NCBI GenBank assembly: GCA_002633025.1
Contig: NMRB01000011.1
Span: 516,147 to 580,146, forward strand
Source: Notospermus geniculatus
Lineage: Eukaryota > Nemertea > Pilidiophora > Heteronemertea > Lineidae
Length of the DNA: 64,000 nucleotides
Direction: 5' to 3'
Shown here: positions 1 through 10,036 of the stretch, piece after piece
Layout: every line of letters begins with the position of its first letter
Numbering within the stretch: the first letter of the stretch is position 1
Position numbers and translations under genes: made by a program
The notes under the pieces: model-generated
The model's database searches: none
What the model was told of the DNA's origin: nothing
The model's input: the letters and a program-made list of their open reading frames with translations, nothing else

Positions 1-351
1 TTGATGAAGGAGTATGTACAGTAAAAAAGTAAAAATAACTACGTGTATAATTCACGTGTTTTGAAACTCTTACAACTCATGGATAAGAAGTATTACATTT
101 TGACTCGGAGTTCGTTTACGAGACAGCCCTTTTATAATTTCCTCAGTCCGTGAATGATGAATGGTGTGTATAAAAATCATGCATAACCCCTGGCAATTTG
201 CGTATTAAGGTTCGTCTTCAGCAGCCGTAGTATATTGTCAAAGTTTTCGAATCTGCGAAACCTCTTTCATTCCGGCTGTGCCCTAGGTGTTTGTAGAAGA
301 TAACGTTTGGATGTAAAACTTGTTCTAGTGTTAGAAATATAGGATTTGTCT

Positions 352-735
352 TTAAAGGGACAAGTAAAATTTTTTCAAGCTTCGGTTATTACAAAATGCT
401 AGTCTTTCATGATGAATTCCCACCGTCAATTCACTTTCTCAATTAAGTGTTAATTACTGGCACCCAGACAAATCAGTTATCACCACACCATGGAGCATTC
501 ACCACGTCACTGGGAACCTAGAGTACAAGCTAGCTCCATACAATACATACACTTACAGCGACACTGTTGATCAGGTTCCCAGTGAATGCTCCATGGTGTG
601 GTGATGACTGATTTGTCTGGGTGCCAGTAATTAACACTTTATTGAAAAAGTGAATTGACGGTGGGAATTTATCATGAAAGACTAGCATTTTGTAATAACC
701 GAAGCTTTATGAAAAACTTTTCCTAGCCCCTTTAA
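352..735. mobile_element. TTAA-flanked palindromic MITE
   Basis: Two long arms (about 356-519 and 573-731) are reverse complements with a spacer of about 53 bp. Both ends read TTAA next to AGGG/CCCT termini, which fits a TTAA target duplication as made by piggyBac or Kolobok transposases. No coding capacity remains, so it is a non-autonomous foldback or MITE. The family assignment is inferred from the ends only. Confidence 0.75.
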
Positions 736-984
736 ACGAGAACAAACGAAATGACACGATGTAGCCCTACGTCAAGGAGGTATATGAATGCTTTTTCATC
801 CAGAAGACCGACACATCCTGAGAATGCTAGAGGTTCTCAGCGTCGGATCCAAATTCTTTTGTCATGGTTGCAAATCCCTGAGGAAATTGGTCGACTTTGG
901 TGAAGTACCTATAGCGTTGAAAGAAAATGCGTCCAGTAATAAGAGATCGTCATTCGAATTCTGATTCACCCTGGGCAGGTATTA

Positions 985-1497
985 CATGTATAATCTCGGT
1001 CAGAAGTTATTAACCACTAACTGGATATTTATAAATTACTTCGTGATCCCCCGATATTTTTTCAGCAACTTTTGTCGCATGGTAGTTAGGCCATTTGTCC
1101 ATCATTAGGGGTAACGATTTTTCTCATCATCTCAGACTGCTGTTCACTTGACTTGAAAGAAAAGTGCAAAAATCCAACAAAGTTGCCATTTTTAAGTAAA
1201 AAAATCAAATATTTTGCAAATCTTTGATGATGATATCCATCTATGGAGACACTGGAGGATTTTACAGGTGAAAATTTTCAGGAAATGTGGAGTTTCCGAA
1301 AATCTCAATCTGACTGGCAAACTTCGAACTGCGGTAAAATGGAAGTCAGTCTATTGATCAGAAAAATCATTGCGCCTAATGGTGGCCAAATTGTCTAACT
1401 ACTATGCACAAAATATTGGTGAAAAAATATTGGGAGGAACACGGAGTAATTTACAAATATCTGGTGGTTAATAACTTCTGACCGAGATTGTACATTG
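985..1497. mobile_element. Diverged foldback element
   Basis: The outer ends carry an inverted repeat (ATAATCTCGGTCAGAAG at the left, its complement at the right) running about 120 bp inward with substitutions and small gaps, and weaker complementarity continues toward the centre. No ORF of note lies inside. The arms are more diverged than in most neighbours, so this looks like an old insertion. Confidence 0.65.
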
Positions 1498-2056
1498 TAT
1501 CATTTGTAGCACACAACACAAAAATGCAAAACTACCGCCAACTTTCCTAATTCCATTTCAGCCTAAGATGACATCAGTTCCACCTTCATTGGTATGATAA
1601 TGTAGGGGAAGACTGGGCACAGTGGATCACAAATCGTATTTTCCTTGATTACTCCAAAGTAAATGAGGGTAGGGCTAAAATGAATTGGGATATCATTAGA
1701 GCGGAAAAGAGCGCATATGTTGTAAGCTGCAACCAATATTTTATTGGTCGCTGCTAAAAAATTCAGAAGTGACCATTTCATAATACATTGCGTAGGCCAA
1801 TGCCAGCGCCGAAATTCTAGCCCAAGTTCGATTCTGATTCTTGATTCTTATTTTGGTTAATAAGCGGCCTTCTCTGAAAAAAACGTGAACAGACTATGTC
1901 GACGATCGTTTGCGCTATTGCATTCAGGAGTGCAAAGGCACAGTGATGCTGGCACTAAGTTTTATTCCCTGTAACCATGAATTTCTCAAATACAAGGTGC
2001 CAAAAACATGTCCAGGCCAAATCAGGCAACCCGACAATCTAGGTTTCCTTAAATCT
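1498..2056. other. Unassigned intergenic sequence
   Basis: AT-rich sequence with only short ORFs (72 and 67 codons) that show no recognisable domain or splice context. The last 130 bp lie against the SINE that follows and may be part of an older repeat. Nothing else could be supported. Confidence 0.5.
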
Positions 2057-2330
2057 TTAAAGCTGACGTGACCGAACAAAAAGCCCCCATGCGACGAGCA
2101 AGAGAATTGCAAACGCCCTGCAGACACCTCAAACGAAGGCTCAGAACATGATATACCCCACGACGCCAGGAGGGCGCCACCTTATTTGCCTTCAGGCAAC
2201 AGAGCTGTCAACATCCCCGGATACCTCTTACACTACTCAAAGAAAAAAATTGTAGTCATTTAGACAGGATGCGAACCGTCGATCTTCTGATCTTTAATCC
2301 ACCACTCTATCCACTCGGCCAACGAGCCAG
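2057..2330 (-). mobile_element. tRNA-derived SINE, family A copy 1
   Basis: Read on the minus strand, a tRNA-like head holds an A-box (TGGCCGAGTGG) and a B-box-like GGTTCGCATCC. It is followed by an A-rich run and a conserved tail of about 200 bp ending AGCTGACGTGAAC-like. The tail is shared with copies at 2431, 13737 and 33221. Polymerase III transcription and LINE-driven mobilisation are expected for this class. The partner LINE is not in the window. Confidence 0.75.
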
Positions 2331-2430
2331 CTGACAGTCATGATTTGTGTTTGTCATAGACATAGACATAGACCTTCGACTTACGTAATAATAGTACGAA
2401 TAACAGAAAGCATGGGCAGTCTGCCAACAA

Positions 2431-2694
2431 GTTCGGCGGCTGAATGGGGAAGACGGTGGAACAAATTCAACAGGCTGCGGGTTCGATTCCCAGCGGGGTC
2501 AAAAATTTAAAGTGTTCAACAGTAGCTCACCAGAGGATGTTGACACCTCGACAGCTCGAAGACAAATAAGGTGGCGCCCTCCTGGCGTCGCGGGGTATAT
2601 CATGTTCTGAGCCTTCGTTTGAGGTGTCTGCAGGGCGTTTGCAATTCTCTTGCTCGTCGCATGGGGACTTGTTGTTCGTTCACGTCAGCTTTAA
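2431..2694 (+). mobile_element. tRNA-derived SINE, family A copy 2 (different head)
   Basis: The tail (about 2565-2694) matches family A copies, including the GGTGGCGCCCTCCTGGCG segment, but the 5' part differs. The B-box here is a perfect GGGTTCGATTCCC and the region before it is unlike copies 1 and 4. It lies inverted to copy 1, about 100 bp away. A head swap or an insertion beside an unrelated tRNA relic could explain it. Confidence 0.7.
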
Positions 2695-3350
2695 TAGGGT
2701 ACCTTTTCACTAAGTAAAGGGTCGTTATTTCGTCCAAATACGTCGAGCCAATCAGAAATTATGTTATTTTTGTGCAGCGAGTCACGCCTTTTTCATGAAC
2801 CAAGTGTAATTATTTGACAGAATTCCGTGTTGGGGCTGACCTTGGTGCACAAAAAAATGGCTAGAATGATTGATGAAATAAAGATTATTTCTCACGTAAG
2901 AAGATACTCTATGAGGATCAGGGGATCATAGATTCTAAGGTTGCCTGATTTGGCGTGTATATTTTTTGAGGACACCCTACGAATGATATAGTACGATTTT
3001 TACAGAGGCCAGCAGGTCGTTTGACCTATAATGTCACCTCTTAGATACTTAACCAATAGGATGGACTCAGCCTCTAGGGTGACAAAGACTATGATCTGTT
3101 GACTTTGTGAGCTAATCACATCAAAGATATCTGTCGGTGTAACATTACGAATGGGATTAAGAGGGATAGACTCGAAATAATTCTTTCATTAATCCCTATT
3201 TTGACGATCCGCGTCTATTTGCGATAAACTGGGTGTGGCCATGTCACCAATGAATATGGTTGACACAAAATGTATTCTTAAATGATAACATGATAATATT
3301 CTTTCTTGATGTTTTTTTTTCGTGTGGAGAAATCGTGAATCTATTGATAG
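2695..3350. other. Unassigned intergenic sequence
   Basis: No element boundaries, inverted repeats or coding exons with splice sites were recognised. Base composition is mixed and unremarkable. Confidence 0.45.
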
Positions 3351-3352
3351 TA

Positions 3353-3487
3353 GGGAGGTTTAGAAATCAAACGATAAACGTAAACTTTACGACAAGTTAT
3401 TTTTCATACTACATTATATTGCATTTTCGGTACAAAAATAACGTTGTCGTTAACCTTTACGCTCATCGTTTGATTTCTAAACCTCCC
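3353..3487. mobile_element. Palindromic MITE family F, copy 1 (TA target)
   Basis: Near-perfect inverted arms of about 45 bp begin GGGAGGTTTAGAAATCAAAC and the element is flanked by TA on both sides. The copies at 10574 and 28314 have the same ends and length class. A TA target duplication points to Tc1/mariner-type mobilisation. There is no ORF that could encode a transposase. Confidence 0.85.
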
Positions 3488-3540
3488 TAGTTTGCTTCAA
3501 AACACGGTCACTAATTGCCTTCAACTGTATTGTGTTATAT

Positions 3541-3650
3541 TTTTCCATCAGGGCCGAAGCCAAAGCATTATTGGCCCTGGTATTAAGTACATTGTATAGA
3601 AGAGGTCATCTCAAGCTACTCAACTTCCTGACTGTTGATGGAGTCTCGCC
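3541..3650 (-). mobile_element. SINE family B, 3' fragment
   Basis: Contains the family B 3' end seen in reverse (CATCAGGGCCGAAGCCAAAG, then GGCCCTGGTATTAAGTA). It matches copies at 5270, 6694, 38660, 50237 and 60050. The tRNA head is absent, so this copy is 5' truncated. Its ORFs are by-products of the repeat. Confidence 0.65.
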
Positions 3651-3777
3651 AAGGTACAAGATATCAAGCTTATTCCGTCAGGGAATAGTTGGGGAACACT
3701 CACAGATGAGGAACATCCCAAAACGTTACACTAGGACTAAGATAGACGCGAGGACCAAAAAGACGATGACGATGTAA

Positions 3778-4185
3778 GTGAGGTTTCGCAAATCTGACGA
3801 AACGCGAACTACGAAAATAATACAAAATTCAACTACATTGCCAGGACCTAATGTAGGCCTACTCCAGGAGATGGTTGGTACGAAAAATGGCCCTGCTGCC
3901 GGCGGGTGCGTCTTTTAGCATGTCATGTAAGACCGAGAGAGATAAGGTGCATGTTGAATTTTTAAATTCCCACTTAGTAGGTACGAAGTGGAAACGAAAG
4001 ATAAATTTCAAACTTTAATATACACCGTTGGTAACGCTATCGGTCTAACGTCATACGCTAAAAGGCGGCCTTGCAGCAGGCAATATTTGTGGTACCAAAC
4101 ATCTCCTGAAATACATTATGTCATGGAAATGAAGTCCAATTTCGTATTTCGTACTTGGTGTTTCGTCAGATTTGCGAAACCTCAC
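3778..4185. mobile_element. Palindromic MITE family H, full copy of 408 bp
   Basis: The ends are GTGAGGTTTCGCAAATCTGA and its complement, followed inward by reiterated ACGAAGTACGAAATACGAAA words. The arms pair across almost the whole length. Further copies are at 39881 and 62192 (full) and at 14441 and 24549 (partial). The ORFs inside are mirror artefacts of the palindrome. Confidence 0.85.
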
Positions 4186-4685
4186 TTTTGATGACGAAAC
4201 CATCGACCTCCGTCCATTGTATGCACGACCCCATCAATCTGCTTAATCTAACTCCATCTCTGGTACTTGTAGTATCCAATCTGCCAGTCTCGTCAAGGTA
4301 TCGGCTGTCAGACACCTTTAGCTGTCTTGACAATAGAACCTTTGTAAAAATATTGGATTGAATATTGTTAACTTAGTTATGCAAATACTAGGATTGTATA
4401 TCAGAGTACCCATCAGACTTCCGTGCATATTATTGACAGACCAATCATAATTATTCATTTATTAATGAATAACGTCAAATGTAAGCTGCAACTTGTAACT
4501 TTAGTAGACGGTTCTCGTGAAGATAAGATACTGGGTTTCACCAGCCTATCCGCTTGCACTCCGCAAGGTCAAGAAAATACAAAGTCAGGAATTTTCGCCC
4601 ATGCGTACGAGCAAAAGTATCTCTTTTTGGTACGAGCCAATTCTATGTTTTGTTACTCATCAACCGATACCCCAGCTTTCTGGTG
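4186..4685. other. Unassigned sequence
   Basis: Two overlapping ORFs (142 and 89 codons, both +) run through this stretch into the SINE and composite insertion that follow. Neither has a recognisable domain and both use repeat sequence for their 3' half, so they are not called as genes. Confidence 0.4.
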
Positions 4686-4792
4686 TCATTACATGCCTGT
4701 TGCATGGGCCAGTAAGCCGTGGTCCATTGTATCTTGTACATTTGAAAGATATCCAACAAAGAGCACAACAAACGACACACAAATGATAGTCA

Positions 4793-4838
4793 GTAAAGTC
4801 GTCTCCGAATTTCGACCCAAACCGGGGTCTTCCTCAGG
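4793..4838 (-). repeat. Hammerhead-like hairpin repeat, copy a
   Basis: On the minus strand it reads CCTGAGGAAGACCCC, a short loop, GGGTC and GAAATTC, then GGAGACGAC. It forms one arm of the composite insertion. The GAAA-proximal stem III region is shortened relative to other copies. Confidence 0.6.
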
Positions 4839-4949
4839 TACTTTCTCGTAGAGATCCCAGAAATGAATGAGCTGCTCATTTACTTCTGGGATCTCTGGGA
4901 CCTATAGCTCATTCACTTCTGGGATCTCTACCAGAAAGTGACTGAGGAA

Positions 4950-5216
4950 CACTCTTAGCCAAAAAGGTTCTTTAGGGGTTCTTTGTGCCACACCAGAGGA
5001 ACCCCAAGGTTCTATATAGAACCTTCTGTAAAGAACCGGAAAGGGTTCCATATAGAACCTTTCTGTCGCCAAAGAACCCATAAAGGTTCCAGTTAGAACC
5101 CTTTTCTGAGGGAAAGGTTCTATCTGGAACCTCTAAAGGTTCTTAAACAACCCGAGGGTTCTTAAATCAGAGGGTTCTCCTGGTGTGGCACCAAAGAACC
5201 TTTTCGGCTAAGAGTG
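4950..5216. mobile_element. GGTTCT foldback element, copy 1
   Basis: The ends CACTCTTAGCCAAAAAGGTTC and complement pair, and the interior is built from repeated GGTTCT/AGAACC words that let the whole 267 bp fold into one long stem. Copy 2 (6959-7227) is the same element in opposite orientation. No coding capacity. Confidence 0.85.
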
Positions 5217-5266
5217 AAGACGCAGGTTGGGGTCGAAAATCAGCGAAATTCGGAGACGACTTTACT
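5217..5266 (+). repeat. Hammerhead-like hairpin repeat, copy b
   Basis: Reads GAAGACGCAGGTTGGGGTCG, AAAATCAGCGAAATT, then CGGAGACGAC. The first stem strand has substitutions (GACGCA instead of GACCCC), so the hairpin is weakened here. It pairs with copy a across the composite insertion. Confidence 0.6.
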
Positions 5267-5378
5267 TGCACATTTGAAAGGGCAGGTAAAAGAGCCCATC
5301 CAAGTGTGGAACATGAGCAGCTTGAGATGGCCTCTACCATACTCGACCATACTTTGGTTTTGGCCCTGATGGAAAAAT

Positions 5379-6414
5379 CAAATACAATAATTTTAACATC
5401 GTTGTCCACTTAGCAAACAGCACGTTCTGGGTTCCAATCCAGCCTGAGCCGAGTGAACCACTGCCAGTTTAGTCACAATAATCTTCAGGTCACGTGGGTC
5501 ATACTGACCATCCATACAACCTATTTCCTAGAAAGGTTCTCTGTCCATTCATACCAGTGGTGGAGACTGGCGGAAGTATGCTTGTAAATTTTTTGGGCCA
5601 ATTTGTATAGGACAGGTATAATTGATGCACCAGTCAGTGACATGGCTGGATTCCCCCCCCCCCCCTTCAGGGGTCGGCACTGATTCGACACCAAGAAAGT
5701 TTTTCGACACTATTTCACCCAGGACATCAATTTCAAATGAAATCGACAGGTATTCACCAGGGTATTCAGTACGAACGCAATTGCTTGTGCAACGGTGAGA
5801 AATTCATCCGCCTTGAACAATGCATTGCACTGTGCAAAAGTACACCGTAGTACCTGTCTAGGCATTTCCAGAGTTTAATGTTGCAACGTTGAACGCCGGG
5901 TACGAGATTGCATCATTCGCAGCATTTTGTAAAGTTAACCTAAAAGGTCAGCCTAAATAATCGCTGACTTATCTGTCGTTGTACTAATGGATTCCCGAAT
6001 AAAAGCCTGGGAATTGTAATTGCCACATGCACCTGTCAGTCTGAAAGTGCTGATGGTGTGTCAGTTTAAGCTGCCAAAGTCACCTTTACGTACCCGTGAC
6101 TTAAGGGAGTCAGCGCTAGGAACCCCCAACATTGATGGTTCACCTGCGGTTTACTGCTTATTTCTACGGCGTATTGATTTTTTCCTTACTTTTATTCTGT
6201 TCCATCATGTTAAAAAGAATACTCCATATTCTGGTAGGTAAAATGCAAATTTTTCTTAGCTACTTTTCAATTTTCACTTCCCTGAATGAGCAAGTTCTCT
6301 CTATAAGAAGTGAATTTCAACTTGAAAGGAAAAGAAACCAATTAAGAACAATTTTAGCAGGATTTTCTCCACGAGTACAAATATTTCTTCTCGGGCTATA
6401 ACTAGTGAAGTCTT
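5379..6414. other. Mostly unassigned; tRNA-like scrap and poly-C run
   Basis: At 5425-5450 a B-box-like GGGTTCCAATCC followed by AGCCTGAGCC matches the start of a family B SINE, but the body is missing. A run of about 13 C lies near 5654. The rest shows no element ends and no supported exon; the 89-codon ORF near 6132 has no recognisable domain. Confidence 0.5.
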
Positions 6415-6641
6415 AGGGCCGATTTTTTAAACGATAGTTAACAGGTAAACCTCGGTTTAGCCATCGGCTTTTCTGACAAACCGTGAATTAACCAAAGTAA
6501 ACATTTTGACTTGGAATGTTTGGCTAGGCTATCAACGATTCATAAAATCGAAAAATTCACTTCGATTAACAAACAGTTTGTCAACCGAGGGTTAATGAAA
6601 CCCGATGGTTATCTTAGCCATCGTTTAAAAAATCGGCCCTT
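6415..6641. mobile_element. Palindromic MITE, GGGCCGATTTTTTAAACGAT ends
   Basis: Left and right ends are inverted for about 35 bp and weaker pairing continues inward around the words GTTAACC/GGTTAA and GCCATCG. The right flank reads TTAA and the left CTTA, so a TTAA target with one substitution is likely. Confidence 0.75.
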
Positions 6642-6835
6642 AATGAAGTGAAAAAAAATAATGTAGTAAGGTACGTGTATTCTTATATTAGATTTTTCCA
6701 TCGGGGCTGATGTGACGCCACAGTATTATTGGCCCTGGAACAGCCATCTCAAAGCTACTCATGTTCCTCCTCATTTGGATTGGGTTTTTTACTTGGTGCC
6801 TTGTAAGGCACGAGGCACAAGGCACCATGGCTTTA

Positions 6836-6921
6836 CTACTCTTCATTCCAAATCCCCTTGCCGTTGCGGAGCTATCGTTGATAAACCTCGCGCCAAGGGG
6901 ATTTGGAATGGAGAGTAGTCG
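6836..6921. mobile_element. Small palindrome inside SINE B
   Basis: Arms CTACTCTTCATTCCAAATCC and complement enclose a loop of about 33 bp containing TTGCGGAGCTATCGTTGATA. That loop sequence also occurs in both arms of the element at 44788-45221, so this is a small relative of that family. Confidence 0.7.
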
Positions 6922-6958
6922 ATGCAACGGACGTAAAGAGCCTGGGATTATTAATCCT

Positions 6959-7227
6959 ACACTCTTAGCCGAAAAGGTTCTTTGCTGCCACACCAGGAGA
7001 ACCCTCTGATTTAAGAACCCTCGGGTTGTTTAAGAACCCCTAGAGGTTCCAGACAGAACCTTTTCCTCTGAAAAGGGTTCTAACTGGAACCTTTATGGGT
7101 TCTTTAGCGACCAAAAGGTTCTATATGGAACCCTTTCAGGTTCTTTACAGAAGGTTCTATATAGAACCCTGGGGTTCCTCTGGTGATGCACAAAGAACCC
7201 CTAAAGAACCTTTTTGGCTAAGAGTGT
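6959..7227. mobile_element. GGTTCT foldback element, copy 2
   Basis: Same ends and interior words as copy 1 but in reverse orientation, flanked by TA on both sides, which supports a TA target. It separates the head and body of the SINE, so it inserted after the SINE did. Confidence 0.85.
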
Positions 7228-7290
7228 ATGGCCTAGTCGGGATTCGAACCCTGGACCTGCTTGCTAAGCGGACGTGATACCACCAGACTC

Positions 7291-7748
7291 CTGAAACAGA
7301 ATGCGTGCTCGGAAAATCCGCGGTGTGCCATTTTAGAAATATCACAGCAAATCAAAAACAGCTAATCAGATACGTATCAAATAAACCACACAAAGTCGTC
7401 CATTTCGGAAATAATCATTTTCTCCAAATGAAATATGCCACAAGTCTGCTTAACTTCAGTTACTTCCTTCAAAATGAAGAAATATAACCCATAAGTTGAA
7501 CGAAAGCCACGATATATCAAAATTCCAAGTTTAATAATAATTACCTGATATATATTAAACGTCATATAAAACTAATATTGTCAAAATGATAACGGAAATT
7601 GTAGTTGGATTATTTTACTTCACAAGGTTGAATGACGGGACAACCCTCAGTTCGTATCACCGAACAAGATCAGTGCGGTCGATGGACCAGAACAAGCTAC
7701 TGTTACATAAACTGCCAGTTGCGTCTTTGCCGAGCATGAGCAGAGTAC
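7291..7748. other. Unassigned sequence
   Basis: AT-rich with a few 60-codon ORFs on both strands. No repeat boundary or splice-supported exon was recognised. Confidence 0.45.
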
Positions 7749-7938
7749 AGGTGTGAAAGGAAGGAATGTCCCCAGGAAAAAAGGAATGTCCCCAGGAAAA
7801 ACTGTCCCAGGAACAAATGATCCTATTGTTACATTCTAATCTCTGGCGATTGGTTTCTATAGCCATGCACCTTAATCCGTCATTGAACAATAGAAGCGGA
7901 CACTTTTTACAGGGGGACATTCTTTACTGTTACACCTG
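7749..7938 (+). mobile_element. MITE family D, copy 1
   Basis: Ends AGGTGTGAAAGG and TTACACCT are inverted and the body matches 54499-54668 (opposite strand) and a partial copy at 12836. This copy has an 18-bp tandem duplication of GGAATGTCCCCAGGAAAA near its left end. Confidence 0.75.
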
Positions 7939-7962
7939 TTTGGCAGCACATTGGCACTGTCT

Positions 7963-8150
7963 GTGACTGAAATGCTGTAGGATTGAGACCTGTGGGCTGG
8001 TTGCATGAAGAAGCTGGTTGCATGAAGAAATGTACGTTAGGCCTACATGGTATCCAAAGTTTAGTGACTGAAATGCTGTAGGATTGAGACCTGTGGGCTG
8101 GTTGCATGAAGAAATGTACGTTAGACCTACATGGTATCCAAAGTTTAGTG
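7963..8150 (+). repeat. Two-copy tandem duplication with a period of about 101 bp
   Basis: The unit starting GTGACTGAAATGCTGTAGGA recurs at 8064. The first copy carries an extra internal duplication of GAAGCTGGTTGCAT. It ends with GGTATCCAAAGTTTAGTG in both copies. No coding frame spans both units. Probably a local slippage or unequal exchange product. Confidence 0.8.
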
Positions 8151-8929
8151 TGTGCCACTGTATGCGTGAGGTTTTCTCTCTTGTGGCTGTTCAAATCTAT
8201 CTATCTGAATGATCTAAGGTATCAATTTGCATGGAGACCACTCTTGCTGCACCTGAACAAAAAATGTCATTGAACTGAAGCATGGTACCGTACGGTCTGA
8301 AACTAGATTAGTAATGTAAATGGTGTCACAGCGCTATGGCTTACTCAGTTTCTCAAGTGATGAAAAGGATGGGGCCACTTTTTGCTCACCACCTGGACTT
8401 ATGTCCGCTGCGGTTTCGACATAGTATCAGCCCTGACCAGTTGGTAACACTGTTATGTGAAACGTTTTGGCCTCATCAGCTGGTTTATGCAACAAGTTGC
8501 ATGAAGTTGCATATAAAAACAGCACTGAAGTCCTTATACTTCCCTAGAACTCTATCATGGTTGATAGCATACACATTGAAGCCTGGGTGTGCTTCGGCGC
8601 AGACACTGTTTACATCACGGAGTACTTGACAGACGTCACATTCATGTCCTGATTACCTGTCTGCCTCGCTAGACTTGGTAGGATATCCGGTAAAACAATA
8701 ATAAGAACCCTTCTCAACAAACAGACCTGGATTAAATCTGAGTTTTTAAATGATGGATGACCTGTTGTCATATTTATTTGTCTCTTCAAAATGATAGATT
8801 CAGTTTTGATTGGAGCAGACGTTTAGGAAGCAGGGGTTGTATCACACTTGAAACCCACTCGTAAATCAAAACAGATCTGTTTGCAAAACAAATTACTTAA
8901 CGTGATAAGGCTGTAGTTTCTAAATTTTG
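8151..8929. other. Unassigned sequence
   Basis: A 97-codon ORF (+, 8336-8629) has no recognisable domain, no flanking splice signals I would trust, and no repeated copy in the window. The rest is AT-rich without visible structure. Confidence 0.4.
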
Positions 8930-9137
8930 ATGTATGATGATGTCCAAGCTTGTTGTGGATTTCCGTCTTTACAATGCAGCTAAAAGTTTGAACATCATTA
9001 TACATGTACGTGTTGGATGCTATTCAAGTTTGTTGGGAAAACGGTCCACACCGATCATACATTTGTCCATGAACATCATCATACAAATGTATGATGATGT
9101 TTTGAACAAACGTATGATCGTGTAGACGGGCCTTTAA
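8930..9137. mobile_element. MITE family O (GTCTACACGATC type), truncated copy
   Basis: The right half matches 61293-61554 in reverse: ACATCATCATACAAATGTATG motifs, the GCTATTCAAG/GGATGCTATT core, and the end CGTGTAGACGGGCC. The left terminal repeat is missing. The repeated ATGATG words give short hairpins. Confidence 0.75.
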
Positions 9138-9314
9138 AGCGGATTGTTCGCGTCTGTCCAAAGTGAACCAAAAATAATAAAACAACCCGTTTTATTCGTA
9201 ACAACAACTGGTAAATGCATTGCGGCGACCGCTCCGGAAACTGTTGGGTGGAATCTTTGACTCGGCGCGAATAGGTGTGACAGGGATCAAAGTCCCCCTG
9301 GAATCAAAGTCCGG

Positions 9315-9440
9315 TCTTATTGTTCAGCGATGGATTAGAATATGGCTAGAAAGACCATGACCATTCCAATATAACCATAAATAGCAGGCTATTGTTTGGC
9401 GGACTTGCATTGTTTGGACGTTGATTCCTGTCAGTGTCAC
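9315..9440 (-). repeat. Dispersed repeat family C, copy 1
   Basis: The reverse strand contains CAAGTCCGCCAAACAATAG, ATTCGAATGGTCATG-like words and GCTGAACAATAAGAC. The same order is seen at 38437-38568 (+) and in two pieces at 44284-44715 (+). No ends or coding capacity that would classify it. Confidence 0.65.
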
Positions 9441-9531
9441 ACCTGGTTCAAATCCAGCCTGGGCCCTATGGGATCCCCGGCTCTTTACGTCCTTCGCAGG
9501 GGACGGTAAGCCGTCGTTCCTTGTAAAACCT
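9441..9531 (+). mobile_element. SINE family B, 5' part
   Basis: B-box GGTTCAAATCC, AGCCTGGGCCC, then GGCTCTTTACGTCCTTCGCA and GGTAAGCCGTCGTTCCTTGT, matching the first half of the SINE at 38660 and 59790. The 3' half is missing. It directly follows a family C repeat, as at 38437-38872. Confidence 0.7.
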
Positions 9532-9532
9532 A

Positions 9533-10002
9533 GCGTCCACTAGGGCGCGGACAAGACGCGGAACGCAAATTTAGCAATTCCGCATTCATTCCGCAACCTC
9601 TCCGCATATTCTTGAAAGATTCCGTTCACTGTCTTTATCATTCCTAAGCAGTTCCCGGCATTTCCGCACGTTCGGGAGAGGGCGAAATTTCCGCATCCAA
9701 ATTTTGATCGAGACCAAAATTTCGACGCGGAAATGAACTTCCCGACACCTTCGGCAACTTGTCTGCATTGTCGTGCGGACATCGTCAGGACATCCCGCCT
9801 TTCTGTAACACTTCTGCAAACGCTCCTGAAAGCTTCCGCGGTGCGGGCAGCTTCGCGAAGGCAAGCAGAAGCCACGCGGACTGTTTCAGGAAAGCGCGGA
9901 GCCGATGCAGATCAAAATAAGCGAGTGCGCGAAGCCGTCAAGACATTTGCGGACAAGACACGGAAAGGTCAACAGGTTGCGGCGTGGAGGAGTTTATGGC
10001 CG
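9533..10002. repeat. GC-rich segment with reiterated GCGGAC/TTCCGC words
   Basis: Words such as GCGGACAAGAC, TTCCGCA and CGCGGA occur many times on both strands, beginning GGGCGCGGACAAGACGCGG at 9543 and ending TTTGCGGACAAGACACGG at 9949. This resembles a foldback with degenerate arms, yet no single clean inverted repeat could be traced. The overlapping ORFs (111, 92 and 91 codons) arise from this composition. Confidence 0.5.
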
Positions 10003-10036
10003 GTGTAACGCTTTTCAGTGTGGCCGTTTTTACTAA
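10003..10036 (+). repeat. Fragment of MITE family Q end
   Basis: GGTGTAACGCTTTTCAGTGT followed by GGCCGTTTTT matches the left end of the elements at 36898 and 47311 with one substitution. The rest of the element is absent. Confidence 0.55.

Larger units (their letters stand above)
4749..5269. mobile_element. Composite insertion with inverted hairpin repeats at both ends
   Basis: Outer arms (about 4793-4838 and 5217-5263) are inverted copies of the dispersed GACCCC..GGGGTC hairpin repeat. Between them lie a smaller palindrome (4841-4935, AGAGATCCCAGAA arms) and a complete GGTTCT foldback (4950-5216). An 11-bp direct repeat flanks the whole. At least three insertion layers are visible. Confidence 0.7.
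4686..5378 (+). mobile_element. SINE family B split by a composite insertion
   Basis: Family B body sequence (GCCAGTAAGCCGTGGTCC) ends at about 4748. The matching 3' part, with GGCAGGTAAAAG and the GGAACATGAGCAGCTTGAGA segment, resumes at 5270 and ends near CCCTGATGG. The 11-bp word ACATTTGAAAG occurs on both sides of the gap (4738-4748 and 5270-5280), as expected for a target duplication made by the insertion at 4749-5269. Confidence 0.75.
6694..7290 (-). mobile_element. SINE family B, full copy interrupted twice
   Basis: On the minus strand the pieces run in SINE order: tRNA-like head (7228-7290, B-box GGGTTCGAATCCC and A-box region CTGGTGGTATCACG), body with GGCTCTTTACGTCCG (6922-6958), then the CTTGTGCC segment and 3' end (6694-6835). 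Two foldbacks (6836-6921 and 6959-7227) sit between the pieces. The order matches the copy at 59790-60010. Confidence 0.75.

Noticed and set aside
7215-7290. tRNA gene (Ala/Val-like) on the minus strand
   Set aside because: A- and B-box words are present but T-stem and acceptor stems do not close, and the sequence is the head of SINE family B.
7963-8150. CRISPR-like array
   Set aside because: Only two long units with no short repeats separated by unique spacers, in a eukaryotic context.
9540-10008. Overlapping ORFs of 91-111 codons
   Set aside because: They arise from reiterated GCGGAC/TTCCGC words that lack stops; frames on both strands are open.
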